From NCBI GenBank assembly GCA_902595725.1, contig CACJRJ010000001.1, positions 1-64,000 of the forward strand: 64,000 bases of DNA, in the 5' to 3' direction. Positions 40,315 through 49,110 of this stretch are shown here, piece by piece. This DNA is from an uncultured Pelagibacteraceae bacterium. Lineage in GTDB: Bacteria; Pseudomonadota; Alphaproteobacteria; Pelagibacterales; Pelagibacteraceae. The stretch's first letter is position 1. Each line of letters begins with the position of its first letter. The notes below the pieces were generated by a model that made no database searches, was not told where the DNA came from, and saw nothing but the letters and a program-made list of their open reading frames with translations. The translations under genes were made by a program, and so were the position numbers.

Positions 40315-41292
40315 ATGAGAAAAATAATTAGTTTTATTCTAGGAACTATTGTTGCTCTTAACTTATCTGTTTCAGTTGCTAACGCTGCTGCGAACGAAGT
40401 AAGAGTTGCATTCTTTTTAGAATGGGCAACACCAAACCAAGAAGCAAAAGTTAAAAAAACTTTTGATAAGGCTTTAGGTGTGCCTGTAAAATGGACTAAC
40501 TTCGCAACTGGTGGTGAGATGACAGAAGCTATGTTGTCTGGAGATATTGATATATCTTACTCACAAGGTTTAACACCATTCGTAAACGCAGTTAATGCTA
40601 AAGCGCCTATTAAGCTTGTTGATATTGCAGTTATATACGGAATGGGTGGAACTACATGTGTTGCTGCTAAAGGTATCGATAAAGGAAATGCTTCTTCTAA
40701 ATTAGATGGTCAAAAAGTTGCTGTTCCTTTAGGAACTATGGCTGACTATGTTTTTAAAGAAACAATGAGAGTTGTAGGAGCTGATATTTCTAAAATGAAA
40801 GTTGTTGATATGAACCCAGAAGATGGATCTGCAGCATTTGTTAACGGTGACGTTGCAATGGCATGTTTATTTGGTGGTAAATCTATCAAAGCAGCTAAAG
40901 AAAAAGGTGCTTCATTACTAACTGTTAAAGAAGCTCAAGATGCTGGTATTGCTGGTATTGATATTACTTCAGTAACTAACAAATTCCTAAAAGAGAACCC
41001 AGGAATGGTTAGAACTTTTGTTGAAGTAACTCACGAAGCAAACGCTAGATACAATGATGGAAAAGCTGACATGAACATAATCGCTAAAGACGCGGCTATG
41101 GATCTTGCAGGTACTAAAAAGCAAATGGGTGGTTTTGAATTCCCTAATGCAGGTACAATGAAATCTAAGTATATGAATAAAGGTGGTATACTTATGACTT
41201 ACCTAGAAGTTATGGGTAACATGTTTGCTACTTCAGAAAATCCAGCTCTTAAAGATTACGCAGCGGTAGTAGACACTAGTTTTCTTCCGTAA
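40315..41292 (+). CDS. tauA: Taurine-type ABC transporter substrate-binding protein
   Basis: Signal peptide ending NAAANEVRVAFFLEWATPNQEAK; operon with TauB/TauC homologs. Confidence 0.85.
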   Translation: MRKIISFILGTIVALNLSVSVANAAANEVRVAFFLEWATPNQEAKVKKTFDKALGVPVKWTNFATGGEMTEAMLSGDIDISYSQGLTPFVNAVNAKAPIKLVDIAVIYGMGGTTCVAAKGIDKGNASSKLDGQKVAVPLGTMADYVFKETMRVVGADISKMKVVDMNPEDGSAAFVNGDVAMACLFGGKSIKAAKEKGASLLTVKEAQDAGIAGIDITSVTNKFLKENPGMVRTFVEVTHEANARYNDGKADMNIIAKDAAMDLAGTKKQMGGFEFPNAGTMKSKYMNKGGILMTYLEVMGNMFATSENPALKDYAAVVDTSFLP

Positions 41293-41317
41293 TTAAGAGT
41301 TAAAAATAGAATATTAA

Positions 41318-41355
41318 ATAGGCGCCAATTGAATAAATTGGTGCCTATTTTTTTT
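41318..41355 (+). terminator. Rho-independent-like hairpin between tauA and tauB
   Basis: ATAGGCGCCAATT-GAATA-AATTGGTGCCTAT (one G.U) followed by T-run; in the tauA-tauB spacer. Confidence 0.85.
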
Positions 41356-41385
41356 GTAAAAATTCTAATATAAAGTTCTATTATT

Positions 41386-42183
41386 ATGAGCAATTTAGTT
41401 TCTCAAAATGTAAATATGATTTTCAAATCTCCAAAAGGAGAAACTGTTCATGCGCTTAAAGATATAAGTTTTACTTTAAAAAAAGGTGAGCTATTAACTG
41501 TACTTGGTCCTTCAGGTTGTGGAAAAACAACTTTATTAAATATTGCCGCTGGTTTTCTTCGTCCAACTTCTGGAATTATTACACTTGGTGATAAAGAAAT
41601 AGACGGACCAGGAGTTGAAAGAGGAATGGTTTTTCAACAAGGTGCTTTGTTTGAATGGTTAACTGTTGCAGAAAACGTAAACTTTGGTTTACGAATGAAA
41701 AAAGAAGATCCAGTTAAGACTGCACAAAAAGTTGAGGAATGGCTTGATATAGTTGGTTTAAAAGGTTTTGGTAATACTCCTACTTACCAATTGTCAGGTG
41801 GAATGCAGCAAAGAGTGGCTCTTGCAAGATGTTTAATTAATGATCCTGACCTAATATTAATGGACGAACCTTTAGGTGCTCTAGATGCTTTAACTAGAGA
41901 AAAAATGCAGTCTCTTGTTTTAAAAATTTGGAAAGAAACAGGAAAAACAATTATTTTAATTACTCACTCAGTTGAAGAAGCATTGCTTTTAGGAGAACGT
42001 GTTTATGTTATGGCTCCTAGACCTGGAAGAATACATAAAGAATACAAACTACCCTTTGCAAACATGGGTTTAAATGAAGATTTAAGAGAAATAAAAAATA
42101 ACAAAGATTTTGTATCCAAAAGAGAAGAAATTTTATCAATGATTTGGGATATGGAAGAAGAAATAATGGGTAAAGAAAATTAA
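41386..42183 (+). CDS. tauB: Taurine-type ABC transporter ATP-binding protein
   Basis: Walker A GPSGCGKTT, signature LSGGMQQRVALAR, Walker B LILMDEPLGALDALTR. Confidence 0.92.
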   Translation: MSNLVSQNVNMIFKSPKGETVHALKDISFTLKKGELLTVLGPSGCGKTTLLNIAAGFLRPTSGIITLGDKEIDGPGVERGMVFQQGALFEWLTVAENVNFGLRMKKEDPVKTAQKVEEWLDIVGLKGFGNTPTYQLSGGMQQRVALARCLINDPDLILMDEPLGALDALTREKMQSLVLKIWKETGKTIILITHSVEEALLLGERVYVMAPRPGRIHKEYKLPFANMGLNEDLREIKNNKDFVSKREEILSMIWDMEEEIMGKEN

Positions 42184-42184
42184 A

Positions 42185-44080
42185 ATGATTACTGGAATTA
42201 TTACTTTTTTAGTTATTTTTGCAGTTATTGGCTCAATTCTTTATGGGCAAAGATTAATAAAAACTGAAAAAAGTGATGCTGTTTTTGGAAATCCAGAAAG
42301 AGCAAAAGGAGGTGTGCATTGGGTTATAGTTGGATCTAGTTTTCTTTTATTATCATGGCTTTACTATTCATGGGATATAGCAAAAGCATTTTATCCAAAA
42401 TCTGCTAATGAACTTTGCCAAGTTGCTAAAGTTAACGAGTCTTTGTTATCTTTAAAATATCTTTTTCCAATCGAAGAAAGACAGCATAAAAGTACTGCTC
42501 TTATTAAACGTGAAAATATTAATATAGAAAATAAAATAATAATTATTCAAAATTCACCTGATTTAAAAGATAAAGATAAGGAATTATTTGTTAAATTACT
42601 TAACAAAACAAAAAGAACTATACCTTTATTAACTGATGAAAAACTTTTAGAAACAGAAACAAAAATCAAAATTAAAGATTTAACAACTAGAATTACTTGG
42701 TTAACTGAAGACTTTCAAAAAGTAAGTTATCCTCCGATTAAAAGTATAGAAGAAGAAAATAAAAGAATAGAAGCTTTAAAAAAACAGCTAGGTTGGGGTG
42801 CAACAGGAATGGAAGTCCCTCCTCTTCCAGAAAGCAAAAGAGGATTAAAATTTCATACTGCAGCTGAAGAATTAAACAAAATTAGTGATGAATTTTTTGC
42901 ACTAAGAAATCATAATCCAGAATATCTAAGACTATTAGAAGAAATTAGAACAGAAATTAAAAATTATAAAGATGGGTTAGAAGATAGTCAGGAATTAGAA
43001 ATGACTTTCATCAAGGAAATTAAAAAATTAGGACAAAGAATTGAATATGAAAGTGTTTTTCCTCCAAACGCTTTGGATGAAATGGAAAAATCAATTAGAG
43101 AATTTGATGTTGTCCAAAAAATTGAGCAAGGAAATTTAATTTATATAGATATGTTTTTGTTTCCTGCTGGAACTATTGTTGCAAGTGGACCAACTTGCGC
43201 GGAAGACGGTCCAGGAAGATGGCTACCAAAACCTTCTGATACATTTAGAATTTTTGGTGACCTTTTAAAACCAAGCGTTGGTTTTAAAATGATTCCAATG
43301 ATTTGGTATGAAATGATGGGTGTTAACCGAATAGTCGGCTTTATGTTGCCCGATTGGATAGCAGATCTTATGCCAGGAAAATATCCAGTTCATAGTGCAG
43401 ATGGAACAGTAAAACCAAACTTTAAAAGTAAAGTATTGGATGTTGTAACGGGTGAGTTTGATGCATTTAAAATTCCAGTTCCAACAGGGCATATTTGGGA
43501 TTCATTTTTAAGAGTATTTTTAGGATTAACACTTGGTATTATTTTTGGTGTTCCATTAGGTCTGTTTATGGGCCTAAATAGGTTTGCTAAAGGATTTTTT
43601 GATCCACTAGTTGAGCTATACAGACCGGTTCCTCCTCTTGCTTGGGCTCCATTAGTTATTACTGTTTTTGGAATTGATAACTTAGGAAAAGTATTTTTAT
43701 TATTTATGGTTTCATTTTCTATTATGATTATTTCAGCAAGGGCTGGTGCTTCAGGAACTCAACTTTCAAAAATTCATGCTGCCCATTCATTAGGTGCTTC
43801 TAGATGGCAAATATTAAGAGAAGTTATATTTCCTAATTCATTGCCAGAAATATTAACAGGTGTAAGGGTTGCTGTTGGTATGTGTTGGGGAACATTAGTT
43901 GCTGCTGAATTTTTAGCTGGTACATCAGGAATTGGATTTGTGGAAAATGTCGCAAGAAAATATATGCAATATGAAGTTATTTGGATAACTATATTCGTAA
44001 TGGGAATGCTGGGACTATTATTCGACGTTACAATTAGAAAAATAATAGATAAAACAATTCCATGGCGTGGAAAAGGTTAA
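42185..44080 (+). CDS. tauC: Taurine-type ABC transporter permease with large N-terminal extension
   Basis: C-terminal permease HIWDSFLRVFLGLTLGIIFGVPLGLFMG..HSLGASRWQILREVIFPNSLPEILTG; about 400 aa precede it, including TM segments and a charged helical region. Confidence 0.88.
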   Translation: MITGIITFLVIFAVIGSILYGQRLIKTEKSDAVFGNPERAKGGVHWVIVGSSFLLLSWLYYSWDIAKAFYPKSANELCQVAKVNESLLSLKYLFPIEERQHKSTALIKRENINIENKIIIIQNSPDLKDKDKELFVKLLNKTKRTIPLLTDEKLLETETKIKIKDLTTRITWLTEDFQKVSYPPIKSIEEENKRIEALKKQLGWGATGMEVPPLPESKRGLKFHTAAEELNKISDEFFALRNHNPEYLRLLEEIRTEIKNYKDGLEDSQELEMTFIKEIKKLGQRIEYESVFPPNALDEMEKSIREFDVVQKIEQGNLIYIDMFLFPAGTIVASGPTCAEDGPGRWLPKPSDTFRIFGDLLKPSVGFKMIPMIWYEMMGVNRIVGFMLPDWIADLMPGKYPVHSADGTVKPNFKSKVLDVVTGEFDAFKIPVPTGHIWDSFLRVFLGLTLGIIFGVPLGLFMGLNRFAKGFFDPLVELYRPVPPLAWAPLVITVFGIDNLGKVFLLFMVSFSIMIISARAGASGTQLSKIHAAHSLGASRWQILREVIFPNSLPEILTGVRVAVGMCWGTLVAAEFLAGTSGIGFVENVARKYMQYEVIWITIFVMGMLGLLFDVTIRKIIDKTIPWRGKG

Positions 44081-45123
44081 TATTTTTATTTTTTTTTCTA
44101 ACTTCAATTGCTGAAGCTAAAGAATTTAACCTAAAAAAAATTATTTCATTAGAAGAACCTTGGGGCTCCACTTTTATAAGTGATACAGAATTATTAATTA
44201 CTGAAAAAACAGGTAAAATAAAATTATTAAATATAACTAATAATAATATTAGTGAGATAGATCACGACTTAAAAGTATTAAATTATGGTCAAGGTGGACT
44301 CTTAGATATAATATTTCATAATAATTATGTATGGGTATCCTATACCGAACAAAGAGAAAACTGGGAAACAAGCACATCAATAGCTAGAGGATTATTTGAT
44401 AGAAATAAAATAAATTTTAAAAATATTTTTCAAGCTTCTCCTCCAATCGACTCTCCATATCATTTTGGATCTAGACTGGCTATTAAAGATGATTATTTAT
44501 TTGCTTCACTAGGTGAAAGAGGACAAGGTATGATTGCTCAAGATGAAACAAAACACCCTGGAAGCATAATTAGAATTCATTTGGATGGAAGTATTCCAAA
44601 TGATAACCCAAAATTTAAAGATAAAAAAAAATGGCTTCCTGAGATTTATCAAATCGGTGTAAGAAATCCTCAAGGCTTAACATTGTCACCTTTTGATGGA
44701 AAAATTTATATTAGTAATCATGGTGCTAAAGGTGGTGATTGGTTTGGTGAAGTTAAAGAAGGAGAAAATTATGGTTGGAAAATATTAGGATGGGGTGGCA
44801 CAAACTATAGTGGTACAAAAATTGGTCCTAAATGGAAACCAGGTTTTACCAAAGCAATTCAATATTGGGTACCTTCTATCGCAATAAGCGCAATTACTAT
44901 TTACAAAGGTGAAGAATTTAAAGAATGGAATGGTCATGCCCTTATCACTTCCTTAAAAGATAAGTCGTTGAGAAAACTTAATTTTTCTGACAAAAAAAAT
45001 GTTAAAGAAGATATTGTTTTCAAGAATAAAATTGGAAGAATAAGGGATATACAAATACATCCGAGTACTGGTAAGATATACTTTTTAAGTCATAATGCGC
45101 TATGGTTAATGGAAAAAAACTAA
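44062..45123 (+). CDS. PQQ-dependent sugar dehydrogenase-like (glucose/sorbosone dehydrogenase family)
   Basis: Signal peptide; LGERGQGMIAQDETKHPGSIIRIHLDGSIPNDNP, YQIGVRNPQGLTLSPFDGKIYISNHGAKGGDW. Confidence 0.88.
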   Translation: MAWKRLIFLFFFLTSIAEAKEFNLKKIISLEEPWGSTFISDTELLITEKTGKIKLLNITNNNISEIDHDLKVLNYGQGGLLDIIFHNNYVWVSYTEQRENWETSTSIARGLFDRNKINFKNIFQASPPIDSPYHFGSRLAIKDDYLFASLGERGQGMIAQDETKHPGSIIRIHLDGSIPNDNPKFKDKKKWLPEIYQIGVRNPQGLTLSPFDGKIYISNHGAKGGDWFGEVKEGENYGWKILGWGGTNYSGTKIGPKWKPGFTKAIQYWVPSIAISAITIYKGEEFKEWNGHALITSLKDKSLRKLNFSDKKNVKEDIVFKNKIGRIRDIQIHPSTGKIYFLSHNALWLMEKN

Positions 45124-46109
45124 ATCAGATAATAATAAAAATTTTAAAAAAAAATGGTTTAAATACAAACCATGCAACGATTTGTTCAAAAGCATTAATA
45201 AATGCTGAACTAGTTGGTGCTCATTCTCACGGGTTATCAAGATTAAAAATGTATTGTGAAAGGATTCAAAAAAAAGTCATTAATCCAAAACCAAAAATTA
45301 AAATTAAAAAAATTTCTCAATCTATTTCTAAGATTGATGCAAATAATAGCATTGGATTTGTAGCTGCTGATATTGGAATAAAACAAGCAATTAAAAATGC
45401 AAAAAAAACAGGAATAGGATTAGTTGGAATAAAAAATAGTGGTCACTACGGTTTATCAGGTTATTACGCAGAACAAGCTGTTAAGAAAAATTTAATTGTT
45501 TTTTGTTTTACAAATGCTCCACCTGCGATAGCTCCTCATGGAGCAAGAAAAAGTTTATTTGGAACAAATCCAATATGTTTTGGAACTCCTACTTCATCTA
45601 AAGTTCCTTTTATTTTAGACACTTCTGTTTCAGTAATTAATAGGGGTAAAATAAGAGTTGCTGCAAGAAATGGAAAAAAAATACCAAAGGGAGTTGCTTT
45701 AGATAAATTTGGTAAAGCAACTACAAATGCAAAAAAAGCATTGGCAGGTGTTCAGTTACCAATAGCAGGTTTTAGAGGTTCAGGACTTGCATGGATGGTT
45801 GATATATTAAGTGGTGTTTTTACTGGAGGAAATCATGGAGGAAAAGTAAAAGATCCTTTTGATGATTTTTCAGGCCCACAAAATATTGGACACTTGTTTT
45901 TTGTAATGAAACCAAATCTTTTTGTTGGAAATTATAGTGAAAGAATAAAAGAAAATATTAAAAGAATAAAAAGATTGCCTAAAATAAAAGGTGTAAAAGA
46001 AATTTTATATCCTGGTCAAAGCAAACAAAAAAGATATAAAAAAAATCTTAATAAAAAAATTAATATTGCAGCAAATATTGCTGAAGATCTTAAAAAATTA
46101 AATGCTTAA
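45102..46109 (+). CDS. LDH2/MDH2-type 2-hydroxyacid dehydrogenase (malate/lactate/sulfolactate dehydrogenase family)
   Basis: AELVGAHSHGLSRLKMYCERI, GLVGIKNSGHYGLSGYYAEQA, APHGARKSLFGTNPICFGTP. Confidence 0.9.
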   Translation: MVNGKKLNQIIIKILKKNGLNTNHATICSKALINAELVGAHSHGLSRLKMYCERIQKKVINPKPKIKIKKISQSISKIDANNSIGFVAADIGIKQAIKNAKKTGIGLVGIKNSGHYGLSGYYAEQAVKKNLIVFCFTNAPPAIAPHGARKSLFGTNPICFGTPTSSKVPFILDTSVSVINRGKIRVAARNGKKIPKGVALDKFGKATTNAKKALAGVQLPIAGFRGSGLAWMVDILSGVFTGGNHGGKVKDPFDDFSGPQNIGHLFFVMKPNLFVGNYSERIKENIKRIKRLPKIKGVKEILYPGQSKQKRYKKNLNKKINIAANIAEDLKKLNA

Positions 46110-46689
46110 TAAAAAAGTTCTAACCAATATTTTTAAAAAATTGTTGGAAGAAGCAAAAAATTCTTATAATGATTTCAATTCTGCTGATGGAAAAATAGGA
46201 GATGGTGATTTAGGTGTTACAATCTTGCACGGTTTAAAAGAAGTAAATAATAATATTAGTAAATTCAGTGATGACATGGGAGCAAATTTTATGCTTTGTT
46301 CTCAAGCTTTTGTTAAAAAATCTGGTTCTAGTTTTGGTACTTTAATTGCTTTTTCTTTTATGAATATTTCAAAAAATCTAAAAGGAAAATCCGAATGTAA
46401 CCATGAAGATATCATAGCTATTTTTGAAACTGCTTTAAAAACAATACTTGAAAGAGGAAAAACTAATCTTGGAGATAAAACTATTGCAGATAGTTTAGAT
46501 TTAATAATTAAAAATCTTAAAGATAATCAAAATTACTCTGAAGTATTTAAATCATCAACAAAACAAGCTTTAGAAAATTTTAAAGGTAAAAAAATTAAGA
46601 TTGGTAGAGCTCGAATGTTTGAAGATAAAACAAAAGACTTGGATGACCCTGGAATGTTTGCTTTAAGCAGGTTATCTTCAATATTTTAA
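46102..46689 (+). CDS. dhaL: DhaL-type (ADP/ATP-binding) dihydroxyacetone kinase subunit
   Basis: DGKIGDGDLGVTILHGL, KKSGSSFGTL, LGDKTIADSLD, GRARMFEDKTKDLDDPG. Confidence 0.87.
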   Translation: MLNKKVLTNIFKKLLEEAKNSYNDFNSADGKIGDGDLGVTILHGLKEVNNNISKFSDDMGANFMLCSQAFVKKSGSSFGTLIAFSFMNISKNLKGKSECNHEDIIAIFETALKTILERGKTNLGDKTIADSLDLIIKNLKDNQNYSEVFKSSTKQALENFKGKKIKIGRARMFEDKTKDLDDPGMFALSRLSSIF

Positions 46690-47183
46690 GGTTTGTTAAT
46701 TTTAGCTATCATTCCGTCTTCATAGTGACCTGGTACATTACATGCGGCTTCGAGATTTGTATCGGTACTAAATTTCCATATTAATTCTGCACTCTGGTTT
46801 GGTTCTAATAAAACACTATTAGAATGAGAGTGACTCATTGAATGGTCTTTTTTTGCCATTTCTTTCATTTTTTTCATATCTATTTTATCAGCTAATAAAA
46901 TTTGATTTTCTACCATCTTCATCATTTCTAGCTGGTGTTCAATGTGCATTTCTTTAGTAGCAATATTAAACTCATGAACTAGTTCTCCATAGTTACTAAT
47001 AACAAATTTAACTGTTTCGCCTTTTTTTATTTTTATTTCATTGGGTTCAAAATAATTATCATACATTTTTATTTCAATAGTACTGTCAACTTCTGATAAT
47101 TTTCCTTTCTCACCTATCATCTTTATTGATGATGCAAATAAAATGTTTGGAATTATAAAAAATATTAGGATTAATTTTTTCAT
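46686..47183 (-). CDS. Secreted cupredoxin-like copper protein with Met/His-rich insert
   Basis: Signal peptide; FEPNEIKIKKGETVKFVISNYGELVHEF and AACNVPGHYEDGM cupredoxin ligands. Confidence 0.85.
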   Translation of the reverse strand: MKKLILIFFIIPNILFASSIKMIGEKGKLSEVDSTIEIKMYDNYFEPNEIKIKKGETVKFVISNYGELVHEFNIATKEMHIEHQLEMMKMVENQILLADKIDMKKMKEMAKKDHSMSHSHSNSVLLEPNQSAELIWKFSTDTNLEAACNVPGHYEDGMIAKINKP

Positions 47184-47184
47184 A

Positions 47185-47576
47185 TTAATTTGTTGGTTTA
47201 AAAATTAAACAAAGGCCATTATTACAAAATCTCATACCATTTTCACCAGGACCATCTTCAAATACATGTCCATGATGTGCTCCACATTTTGCACAATGGT
47301 ATTCAACTCTTTTCATTCCAAAAGAGTAATCAATTTTAGTATTAAATGCGCCAGGAAGAGACTCGGTAAAAGATGGCCATCCTGTTCCACTATCATATTT
47401 TGAATTAGAACTGAATAATTTAGCATCACAATTGGCACAGTGATAAAAACCATCTCTCTTTTCATGAAGCAAAGAACTGGTAAATGGACGTTCAGTACCT
47501 TCATTAAAAAGTATATGTTTTTGTTGTTCTGTTAAATTTTGATTTATTATTTTTTTGTAGCTGAGTATAAAAATTT
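47185..47576 (-). CDS. msrB: Methionine sulfoxide reductase B catalytic reading frame (frame-disrupted from its signal peptide; see finding)
   Basis: In-frame translation continues upstream of the ORF-track ATG (47472) as ...KIINQNLTEQQKHILFNEGTERPFTSSLLHEKRDGFYHCANCDAKLF; GTGWPSF, CxxC zinc sites, MRFCNN active site. No ATG/GTG/TTG in the upstream part of this frame. Confidence 0.88.
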
Positions 47577-47639
47577 ATATGGAAATAATATTAGTGAAAT
47601 TAATGATGCGCTGAATAATTTTAAAAAGTTCCTTTTCAT
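47547..47639 (-). CDS. Tat-like signal-peptide ORF upstream of msrB, likely its true N-terminus
   Basis: ATG at 47639: MKRNFLKLFSASLISLILFPYKFLYSATKK*; stop immediately after A7 tract at 47550-47556; the MsrB frame is -1 relative to this. Confidence 0.7.
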   Translation of the reverse strand: MKRNFLKLFSASLISLILFPYKFLYSATKK

Positions 47640-47714
47640 AAGATTACATTATGAATTTTAAAATAGATTACAATGAGCCCCATTGACACAAGTTAATTTT
47701 TATATATTTAATTT

Positions 47715-48188
47715 ATGAATATGAATTTAAAGGGAAATAATAAAGCACCTAATTTTAAACTTGCCAGTACAGATGGAAATATTTTTGAATTAAATAAAGT
47801 TAAAAAGAAGAATATAATTTTATACTTTTATCCAAAAGATGATACGCCTGGGTGCACAATAGAGTCTAAAGATTTTAGCAAGTTAAATAGTTTAATTAAT
47901 AAGAATAAAACTATCGTTCTTGGTATTTCAAAAGATAGTATCGAAAGTCATTTAAAATTTAAAAAAAAATATAAATTGAAATTTGATTTACTGTCTGATG
48001 AAAAAAAAGAAGTAATAAAAAAATATGGTGTTTGGGGCAAAAAATCTTTTTTAGGTAAAGAATTTATGGGAATAAGAAGGACTACATTTTTGATTAATTC
48101 TAAGGGAAAAATTCACAAAATTTGGAATAATGTTAGAGTTAAAGATCATGCTAAAGAAGTTTTTGAAGAGTTAAAAAACTTAAATTAA
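47715..48188 (+). CDS. bcp: Peroxiredoxin, BCP/PrxQ type
   Basis: YFYPKDDTPGCTIESKDF, GVWGKKSFLGKEFMGIRRTTFLI. Confidence 0.93.
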   Translation: MNMNLKGNNKAPNFKLASTDGNIFELNKVKKKNIILYFYPKDDTPGCTIESKDFSKLNSLINKNKTIVLGISKDSIESHLKFKKKYKLKFDLLSDEKKEVIKKYGVWGKKSFLGKEFMGIRRTTFLINSKGKIHKIWNNVRVKDHAKEVFEELKNLN

Positions 48189-48191
48189 ATT

Positions 48192-48764
48192 TTATTTTTT
48201 CCAATCAATACTAAACATTGATTCATTTCGTCTTAAAGGAGGGAGTGTAAAAGGACTATTATAAGTTGCCCTGATAGCAAAACCTTTTATAGAAATATTA
48301 TCTTCCAAAAGTTTTTGCTTAAGAATTTTATTATGTTTATCAAAATTTTTATCAGATGATCTTCCTGAAAATTCTATTACTGCAAAATAACCTTCTGAAA
48401 TTGTTGTAATTTCAATATCAGGATTGTTTGGTATAGGGGTAGTTTCTTTATTAAATTTTGAAGGGAGGTAGAACTGCATAAACATTTGATCATCTTTTTT
48501 TGTTTGGGTAACTGGAACTGTCATTGCTATTTTTTGTGAGTTTTTATTTTCTCCAGAAATATATTTAAAAAGTTTTCGAAAACTATTATTATCTCCATTG
48601 TTTGGTACTTGAACTATTAATCGATCTGAATAATAACGAATTTCATAAATATCGTTTTTTTGTACTACATTGTAAGTTGCTTCTTCATTTGCCATCGTTG
48701 TAGAGTACGAGAAAAGAAAAATTAGGCAAACTATAAAATTAACTTTTGATATTAATTTTTTCAC
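48192..48764 (-). CDS. SOUL family heme-binding protein (secreted)
   Basis: Signal peptide; YEIRYYSDRLIVQV, AMTVPVTQTK, MQFYLPSKF, RNESMFSIDW. Confidence 0.85.
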   Translation of the reverse strand: MKKLISKVNFIVCLIFLFSYSTTMANEEATYNVVQKNDIYEIRYYSDRLIVQVPNNGDNNSFRKLFKYISGENKNSQKIAMTVPVTQTKKDDQMFMQFYLPSKFNKETTPIPNNPDIEITTISEGYFAVIEFSGRSSDKNFDKHNKILKQKLLEDNISIKGFAIRATYNSPFTLPPLRRNESMFSIDWKK

Positions 48765-48946
48765 TACTCTCTATTTTGTTCGTCTTTTTTTTCAAAGTAA
48801 AATAGACAAATCAAAAACAATACTGTCCACACAACTCCTGCCATAGCCTTAGACAATGATGTTTCAGCACCCCATAAATCAAGAAATAAAGCGCCTATAA
48901 TAATGCCGATTGCGTAAATTACTATTACCACTGTGCTTAAATTCAT
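48764..48946 (-). CDS. Small hypothetical membrane protein (60 aa)
   Basis: Two hydrophobic segments. Confidence 0.6.
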   Translation of the reverse strand: MNLSTVVIVIYAIGIIIGALFLDLWGAETSLSKAMAGVVWTVLFLICLFYFEKKDEQNRE

Positions 48947-49080
48947 TTATTTTCCTCTTCATTTTTTTCTTTTTGATTTTCTTCTTTGTATTTTTTTCCT
49001 CTAATCACTGCTGAAACTCCCATATAAATTACATATCCAATGATTAATAAAGATATTGTAATAAAAATTATTTTTTGCAT
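48943..49080 (-). CDS. Small hypothetical membrane protein (45 aa), not in ORF track
   Basis: Manual translation MQKIIFITISLLIIGYVIYMGVSAVIRGKKYKEENQKEKNEEENK*; ATGA overlap with next gene. Confidence 0.55.
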   Translation of the reverse strand: MQKIIFITISLLIIGYVIYMGVSAVIRGKKYKEENQKEKNEEENK

Positions 49081-49110
49081 TTAAATATTTTCAATTTTTT
49101 TAATAACATT

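Noticed and set aside
47313-47504. Minus-strand 63-aa ORF overlapping msrB
   Set aside because: Out-of-frame with msrB and explained by overlap with the conserved catalytic frame.
47683-47711. TTGACA with an AT-rich -10-like element just before bcp
   Set aside because: Spacing and -10 match are ambiguous in an AT-rich genome; the predicted start site would fall on the ATG, so I do not call it without transcript data.
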